In this document: positions 56,881-64,000 of the stretch, piece by piece
How the letters are laid out: each line of letters begins with the position of its first letter
Numbering within the stretch: the stretch's first letter is position 1
Made by a program: the position numbers and the translations under genes
Notes under the pieces: model-generated
Databases searched by the model: none
What the model saw: only the letters and a program-made list of their open reading frames with translations
Told to the model about the DNA's origin: nothing
From: Stichopus chloronotus
Taxonomy: Eukaryota > Echinodermata > Holothuroidea > Aspidochirotida > Stichopodidae
Direction of reading: 5' to 3'
Assembly (NCBI GenBank): GCA_021234535.1
Contig: CM037838.1
Location: 10,871,929-10,935,928 of the forward strand
DNA: 64,000 nt

Positions 56881-56908
56881 ACCAGGGAGGTGCTAGCACC
56901 TCCCTGGT
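56881..56908. repeat. 28-base perfect palindrome in the SLC6-4 3' region
   Basis: Centred on the GCTAGC core with arms of ACCAGGGAGGTGCT and its complement. It lies 105 bases after the stop and has no match after SLC6-2 or SLC6-3. Confidence 0.9.
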
Positions 56909-56975
56909 TGTGCGACTGCATCTTGATATCCATGAGCGTAAAAAAATGTATGTATAGACCTAGATGTATGAACGA

Positions 56976-56981
56976 AATAAA
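56976..56981 (+). other. candidate polyadenylation signal of SLC6-4
   Basis: AATAAA 200 bases after the stop, downstream of the palindrome. Confidence 0.4.
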
Positions 56982-57059
56982 TGAAATGTAGAACACGGCG
57001 GCGATAAAACATGGTGATGATCGCTAAATGTGTTAAATGTATACGGAAACAGAAAAAAA

Positions 57060-57360
57060 AAATACACTGCTACTGCTACCACTCCTAATACTGCCAGAAG
57101 TGCTATTATACTTCTGCTGATACTATGCTACCACTGCTTCTACGTATCAGTACTACTAACAGCCTTACTACTACCACTACAACTGTTACCGCTACTCCAT
57201 CTTTTTCTGATACAACTACTGATGCTACTACAGTACTTTTGCATTGATGCTACTAATACTACCGCTACTCCTATTTTTGATACTATTAGTCTAGTAGTGG
57301 CAGTAGTACTATTGCGTTACTAAAACTACTACTATTACTGACACTACTACTTCTATTAGT
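57060..57360 (+). repeat. CTA/CTG trinucleotide tract downstream of SLC6-4
   Basis: Imperfect TACTGC/CTACTA repeats, the counterpart of 18300-18460 and 25320-25660. Confidence 0.75.
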
Positions 57361-57517
57361 GCTTCTACTAATAATGAACTACTTTTAAATGTAGTTTTAA
57401 ATTGTCTTCTGTAAAAGTCTTTGGCAGTTCTAATCTTTTTTCCTACAATCAATCAGTACTGCAACAGTGAAGTGTGCCATGGTCTTGAGGAAACTTCTTG
57501 TAAAGATCTGTTTGGTA

Positions 57518-57960
57518 CTAATCAATCACCTTATTGCCGGCCAAACCAAATTGGTGTTCTGTTACCACTGTTGATATAGGGCACAGATCTTTAGAAACAT
57601 GCATGAAATGAGTTAGAATAACATATCCTTTTTGGTCACAATTGCCTTCCAATCTGTAGGACAAATTTCCTGTCACCTTCTTAGACTCATGAAAATGAGA
57701 AGGGGGATTGCATTCTCTCTCCAAGGCGGTTCCTCGTAATATTAGTTTGCAGAATCTATATCTCACTTCATTGGAGCAAGGGAGGGGTCATGGAAATACT
57801 GGATTTATGATTCTGGTTCTTTGCAGATTAGTGATGTAAGCTTTAGAAACTGGTTTTACCAAAGCTGTTAATACAAGATGTCAGTTATTGGCGAACAAGT
57901 GGGAACTTTGATCAGCTTTCCCATTTTGTTATCACAATATTAATGAACAGAATAGCTTCT
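57518..57960 (+). repeat. conserved intergenic block, unit-4 copy
   Basis: Matches 18604-19080, starting ATTGCCGGCCA.ACCAA.T.GGTGTTCTGT. The open stretches here are broken by stops at other places than in the other copies, which argues against a functional gene. Confidence 0.5.
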
Positions 57961-60900
57961 CGCTTCTGTTTAGAACTGTATTAGCTTCAAAAATACATTG
58001 GCAAGTGTTCCAAACATTGCACTGTTTTATACTTTTTCCATTTCTTCACCTTTGATTGGGTCCTTGATGGGGCTTGTCTCTTCTGATTCTCTTATCCATG
58101 GTATGGAGGGACAAGCCAATTTTAGTCCACTAGTAATATTGAAAATTGAAAAGAGAATGAGGGTGTGGAGAAGACATATAAGCCCTTCTACTGTCATGAT
58201 GTTGATCTGATTGTAAAACGAATGTGATGATACTAGTATAAATTCTAGTCCATCTGGGGGAAAGAAGAAGCTAATACCAACTGATGACGGTAGTTATGGG
58301 TGTCAACATCAAAGCAGAAATGTGCAGGGGTGGGAAAATTGATTTTTCAAGGACCTCGTGACAAACGGGGGGGGGGGGGGGGAGTCACTGGCCATAAGCT
58401 ATAACAAAGTATTACACATGATGGTTATTTTGTTATTCACACAAACCATCACGTACAGGGCTTAAAATTACGACCCCCCTAAAAATCGAGTTTCCATCCC
58501 CAAAAACAAAAGGTCCTCACTTATTTTGGTGATAACTGACACCCATATCTGGCATAAAAATTTCGGCTTTTTTGAAATTTTTTTTCCCAGGATGGCCAAA
58601 AATAAAGCTAAATTTGTGATACGATACTTCAAAGAACTTGAAGGGCATGTGAGCAGGTTGTGATTCTCACAAGATACAACAAGGGCTATGATATGCTACA
58701 AAACAGTAAACAAACAGGTACAGTGAAACTGAGTAAAATAAAAAGAACAAATGTAAATTAGTTGTTCATTAGTGAAGAATGTATTTGATAGACATTTAAA
58801 GCTCTTTCAAAAAATATTACAATTTAGTATAAAATTTTCTGTAAATTTGTACAGTTCAACCTCCTATAAATTTGAAAAAAAAGCAAGAAAGAAAAAGGCA
58901 TAATGTTTACAAAAGGGGTGAAAATGACAACACAAACTGAAAACAGTGTTATGGATTTAATTTGAGCTGCAGTAATTGAGTTGCTTTTTAATTGAGCTGC
59001 AGTAGCAGCTCAATTAATCAGCAAGATGATTGTGACAATTGTTTCAAATGATTGAGTAAATTCAAGAATCTCAAAAGTTTCTGTTTGGAAGTGAATTTTG
59101 AAAGAAGAGTGCATATGATTTGTGAAATACGTGAAACAAATTTTGGTAGATGCAGTGTGGTGGGGGTTGCAAGTAGTCTAATTCCTAGAGTAGTGTAAAA
59201 AGTATCTTACGTAGGAAAAAAAAGGGGGATTTGGAGGAAGAAATTGCAAACTGAAGTACAATAGAGGCAAAAAGAAAAGATCAACATCCATCAACCTTAC
59301 AAATATAAATGAAGATATTGTTTACTTGTAATTGGAGGACAATTAAACCACAAAACAATGAAAAAATGTAATTCATAGTACGTACAAATAAAGAAACAGG
59401 AACAAAAAAACAAATTGACCAATTGAAGATAGGCACACCAAATTGTTCAAATACAATTTAGGAAAGCTAGCTTCCAGACATCAACTTCTTCGAGAGTTTC
59501 TTGAAACAACTCATTTGAGATGTTGAATCCCCACAAAACTCCACAATCGTCGCACAAAGAAATGTCAGCAATGAGAAGAAGTAGCTAGTCCAGATAAGGA
59601 TGGACAGAATTGTTGGATGGAAAAGGTCGATACCACACTACGCATGGTAGATGAAAGTACGGTTATTTTGCTGAGACAGGCTAGTGTAGAGTACATTATC
59701 ATGCCCTGACCTTCTTCAGGGTTTCCTTAGAAAATGTGTGAACTCCTTCCTTTTCAAAACCTCATTTGTTTTCTGTAAGTGCTTTTAAAATCACTCTCTC
59801 TGAATAATTAGGTAAAGGTTTCGAAAGATGTTGTAACTTTACAAACAAGGCTTATCAGTTCTGTGTCGGTGTAGAGGAAATATACAACATAGTTACATCA
59901 CTGAGTTGAGTAGCACTGTACCTATAGGAAATATTCTGTCATGTAAAGTTCTGCATCGTGTGGTGCAAAACCTTCTGAGCAAGAAATATGTGAAAACTCA
60001 CTGATTATGAACAACTATTTTCAACTTCCAAAAGCGACAGCAGTTCCTATACTGAAATTACGAACTTGCAAATCTTTTATTCTGGACTATATTTATGACT
60101 TGTCTGAAAAAAAAAGGATGAAATAATAAAAAGCACAGGAATAATTATGCAGCACCTTCACTTGCAAATAGCTACAAAATAATTGTTTAGAATTGAAGGT
60201 AGGAACAAATTACTTTGCAATTCAATACCAACATTAAATTAACGCTAAATGTCTGATGAGTGAAGATGCTTGTGTTGTCCCACATGTTTGCTGTATGTGA
60301 GTGTATGTGCTTTTTCTTTGTGATTTTCTATAAAAGCAGGAAAGATAGACGTATCCTAAGAACTGTATTTTTCATTCTATGGTAATGTCAATACCAAAGT
60401 AATAAAAACAGACAAAGGGTTGTATCTTTTCATGATATGCACTTTGAGATTACAATACTTGTAAGGTGATGGAGGCATAGCCCCAGTGACGTTATTTCAG
60501 TGATCCCGTAACCTTAAACAATAGAGAGTATTATTTTACAAATACTGCTTGGATGTAACATAACAACTCCTGTCAATTTGTCTCCAATCTCATATACCCC
60601 ACCCTATCTCCGACCTCATTCCCCTGCTCAAACCATCCTTTCTCCTTTCCAATAAATGCTGGCAACAATTTTTATTTTTCAACCACACATCATTGGAAAC
60701 TAAAATGTTGCCATGACTTAACAATAAAAGAAGCAAATTAGCTAGCTCTTCACAATTACGTAGTAATTCTTTTTAACCTTCGTCCATGCTGGCAAAGTAA
60801 TAATTAAATGAAAATTTTCCAGGAATTCCATGAAAATGTTTGGTATTTGTTGACTGCTGATAAGCAAGTCGATGTTCAACAACGATTGCACGATGACCAA

Positions 60901-61127
60901 TTTCAGAAAATGAAAAGATGATTTAGAGGATGACAGGGAAATGGAAGAAAAAAAATCAGAAATAAATGATAAAAATATTGAAATCTATGGCACATTTTGC
61001 CTTTTTGTATGATATCATATTTAATTCTATTTATGAGATGTTCTTTGATTTGAATCAATCACTTGTAGAGACAGCCTTGCAATCAAGCATTACTGCTGAT
61101 GTGGCCTCCCCGACCCGATGGAATTAA
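57961..61127. other. intergenic region between SLC6-4 and NEU-c
   Basis: Aligned in part with the reverse of 23300-24780. No gene is seen. It contains a poly(G) run at 58367-58382. Confidence 0.5.
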
Positions 61128-61677
61128 GGTACTCTCACACAGTCAAGAATAGTCCCGTATTCGTCCCGTAATACTATTCGGGGTACTTTCCGGGCGATTC
61201 TAGAGTGGTACCGTAATCTGCCCGTATAGTACCGAATTGTACCGTACTTGTCGTGTATCGCTCCGTATGGTCCCTGGAGGCCATCTTCCGCCATCATTTA
61301 AAATCGTCATGGATGACCAGCTAGATGCCACGGTCCAATATGCCATCATCTGTGGTACGCTGGGGTGTGTGGTGGTCATTACCCGACGTCACCGTAGACC
61401 TTTAGCGAAGCAGCAGGTGAAGAGGAAGAGGAGGAATGGCCCCGATTTGTCCCGAATAGTACCGAATTGTCCCGAACGATTCCAAAGAGTCTGAATACGG
61501 GACGATTATTTTGGACATGTTCAAAAATTTTCAACCTTCCCGGATTTCACTTTGCTTGCTCCCTAATACCCCGAACTGTCCCGAATCGTCCAGAATTGTC
61601 CCCGAATCGTCCTGAACTGTCCCGTGTGTACCATTCTGGACGAAATACGGGACTATTTTTGACTGTGTGAGAGTAGC
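61128..61677. mobile_element. 550-bp inverted-repeat DNA element flanked by TTAA
   Basis: TTAA at 61124-61127 and 61678-61681. The termini GGTACTCTCACACAGTCAAG and (reverse) GCTACTCTCACACAGTCAAA are near-identical for about 40 bases. An internal open stretch reads [18 protein letters not shown] and then a basic RRHRR..KRKRR segment, possibly the start of a transposase gene from which this derives. TTAA suggests piggyBac-type insertion, but a 3-base TAA/TTA duplication of PIF/Harbinger type cannot be excluded. Confidence 0.75.
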
Positions 61678-62128
61678 TTAAGGGTAAAAAACGGCGGTGT
61701 CTGTGAAGATCTTCCCTTCGAACTTTTCACACCAGAGAAGGGGTTCTTACAAATAAGCATCACGAGGGATACAAAAGTTGAGGAACTTGATAAAAGAGGC
61801 ATGGAAAATTATGTGCCATGTTTTCCACAATTTCCTTTCTAAATTTGAGCAGTGGCTCTAATTTAAAATGTAAGCGGTGAAGAAAAGGTATTATTTTTTA
61901 TCTAATTTGTTCAGATTCATTGTAATCACTGTCACATCACCACATCTGTCACTACAGGAGTACATCAATGAAATGAAAGCTTATTTTAAGAGCACCTTCC
62001 TTTCATTTGGACATTATGGTAGAAACAAAAAGGAAAAGAAAAATGTGATACACTCTATCAATCAGCATCCGATTTTGAGTCACAAAACTGGAAATCATCA
62101 TTTTCTAACCTACTTAATACAACTTTTT

Positions 62129-62349
62129 TCATAGAGTACCGTCCAAGCTTATTTTCACAAACTCGATGGATTCTGTATATGACTTCACGCCTTTCTCGAA
62201 TGCCAGGAATACATACTTTTGCTCTGCGAATCCTACGGATTTGGGGAAGGCCGTCATACAGCTGTAGGCACTTGCATAATCCCATAATGGCAGCGATCCT
62301 GCCCAAGTTGCCCCCTCGTCGTAACTCCACCTAATGGTCATATTAATTC
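62129..62349 (-). CDS. NEU1: NEU-c last coding exon (Asp box, catalytic Tyr and Glu)
   Basis: Completes Arg, then INMTIRWSYDEGATWAGSLP through to the stop. Acceptor atgttccag. Confidence 0.85.
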
Positions 62350-63806
62350 CTGGAACATGGAAATAAACAGTGCAGTACGAATAAAATCTCAGGAATAGTA
62401 AAGTTAGTAACTCACTGAAAATTCCACCTCAGGAATAATACCTCAGACATTCTTCAGAAATAATACATCAAGTGCAATGCTTCAGAAATCATAACCTCAG
62501 AAATTTTGATCAGTCTGTCAAATGTAAGCGAAGATTTTGGTGTAATCCCACAAGACGTGGCAAGTGGTATCTCCTACCACACCTGATGCAAAGCCTTAAT
62601 CTGCTATATCAGATCCCGACTGCTGACTTTGACAAATATACTCAATGTTTGTAGATTCTTACAAGTAATGAGGGTTTGTTCCAGATTATCCTTAAGGTTT
62701 AGATATCTCAAGTCTGTGGCTTGTGATTTGCAAATTGTAAGAAATACATTAATGTACATAAAATCTACAGAATGTCCCTGGCTCCATCTCTTCACCCCCT
62801 CCACTCCCCTCTTTGGGGAACTGGGGAGGGAGTCTCAGCATACCTTCAGCAAAAGTTAAAGTGACACATACAGTACATGTATGTGACATTAAACATGCAT
62901 ACCTAAATCAAACAATTTTTTATTTTTCATCAAGACTTGCTTTGCCGTAAAGGGAAATAGGGCGTTTGTTTCACAAAAAACATCCATATTTTTAAAATCA
63001 AAGTTTGTGGATGTAGAATGATAGATTATTCAAAATCAGGAAGGACAGTAGTCTTTTTTCCTAGAAATAAGATTCTCACAGATACAAACTCAGTTATTTG
63101 TTGCTCAACACTAATTTGTTCACCCAAACATTTCAAAATTCAAATGATGCATCTTCTGTTACTCATCATATGCATAACATTTTGAGGAGATAAAGCGTTG
63201 GTAGACGTTTATTGATGAAACTGAATGGTTTAATAATGACTAAAGCTATTTCTGTAGAATGTGATGTTGGTGTATTCTAAACGCCCTATTTCCCTTTAAA
63301 ACATGATGAGGATGCTCAGTCACCAGAATGAGAATTTGAACGTTTTTTTGTTCTTTTAGGGTGCACCAAATACTTTTTTGGAAAATCAACAATATAGATT
63401 TAATTAAATTTAGGGCAGAAATTGTGATGTGAACTTAAAAAACACAACACGTACATTCATCAAGATGCAAAAACGTGACAACGAACTTGTTTGCTTCAAG
63501 TCCACGACTACTGGCATCATCTTGTGAATTGTAATGGAAACATGTCCAGAATGATCAGGAGGAAGTATTTAAGAAATATCACTCACGGCTAGTTTCAGAG
63601 GCAGGATTGGAGAAGAAGACCACCCCCAAATGGGACAGCAAGGACGCTGAGACGGCAGGCTCGACCAGGGTGGAATCCAACCTGATCGTCATCAGGTCGA
63701 AGGTCTCCATGCCGTCATGGCTCATGGTAACTACGCGGCAGTTGCAGTGAAAATGATACTGATTCCTTGAGTTCAACATGACCGAACCATCGGACAATTC
63801 GATTGG
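62129..63806 (-). CDS. NEU1: NEU-c: 3' end of a NEU1-type (lysosomal) sialidase gene, last two exons
   Basis: Exons 63806-63587 (220 nt, enters phase 0, leaves phase 1) and 62349-62129 (221 nt, stop TGA 62131-62129). They join in frame. The enzyme removes terminal sialic acids from glycans; the animal NEU1 form is lysosomal. The first exon reads PIELSDGSVMLNSRNQ, with the HCNCRVV motif and GVVFFSNPASETSR, where the Arg-rich substrate site is expected. The second has a complete Asp box SYDEGATW, then WDYASAYSCM with the Tyr of the catalytic pair, and FEKGVKSYTESIEFVKIS with the partner Glu. It ends SLDGTL as is usual for this family. The 5' exons lie right of base 64000. It converges on SLC6-4 and is the only one of three copies not visibly damaged. 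Confidence 0.85.
63587..63806 (-). CDS. NEU1: NEU-c second-last exon
   Basis: 73 codons plus one base. Acceptor ..aatattag before CCAATCGAA; donor gtgagt. The intron upstream continues to the window edge and aligns with 21160-21340. Confidence 0.83.
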
Positions 63807-64000
63807 CTAATATTGGAGAATGAGGTAGAAAAAAAACATGACTGAGCCATTAGATGAATCAATTGGATGGAATTAACCACTGACAATATTATTGAAATGA
63901 GAAATGGATCCACTGTATCTTTACCTACCTGTAATATTACCATGCAAGATGCAATGAATAAGATACTGCACATAGTGTACATTGCCATTTAACTTGGGAC

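Overview
The window is eukaryotic, AT-rich and intron-rich. It has GT-AG introns of about 0.3-4 kb, vertebrate-type AATAAA signals, many microsatellites and decayed transposons, and no operons. It is built around a cluster of SLC6 (Na+/Cl--coupled neurotransmitter/amino-acid symporter) genes. I take it to be a marine invertebrate, most likely a deuterostome such as an echinoderm. That is a guess from genome style and from the SLC6 and NEU1 gene types; no marker in the window proves it.

Layout. 1-3.9 kb: the last three coding exons of SLC6-1 (+), whose start lies outside the window. 4.3-21.3 kb: complete 13-exon gene SLC6-2 (+, CDS 6626-18217), followed tail to tail by two ruined exons of a NEU1-type sialidase gene (NEU-a, -, 20631-21143); a 5'-truncated LINE (about 19125-20408, -) sits between them. 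21.6-36.6 kb: a mirror image, with two ruined sialidase exons (NEU-b, +, 21625-22830) and then the complete 13-exon gene SLC6-3 (-, CDS 35748 down to 25735). 37.3-64 kb: a third unit, with complete 13-exon gene SLC6-4 (+, CDS 39191-56776) and the last two exons of an apparently healthy sialidase gene NEU-c (-, 63806 down to 62129) that runs out of the window.

The three complete SLC6 genes have identical exon lengths (24, 145, 132, 346, 133, 135, 104, 125, 113, 132, 216, 165, 207 nt). Each gives an uninterrupted 658-residue product. They come from an SLC6(+)/sialidase(-) module that was duplicated as an inverted pair (axis near 21.4 kb) plus a further copy head to head with it (35.7-39.2 kb). 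Promoter-proximal sequence, introns and 3' regions are all still alignable by eye.

The most notable biology is in SLC6-4. Its frame and splice sites are intact, yet it has changed residues that are nearly invariant in the family: Gly to Asp in the unwound TM1 (residue 42, LeuT Gly26 position), the TM7 chloride-site Ser to Asn (353), Gly to Ala in the TM2 GQY motif (82), and a Lys inside TM3 (110). All three paralogues also have Gly or Ala where the bulky TM6 hinge residue usually lines the substrate pocket. Two of the three sialidase copies have decayed. SLC6-4 has collected several inverted-repeat elements in introns 1 and 9. The DNA contains nothing viral, no CRISPR and no recognisable tRNA or rRNA.
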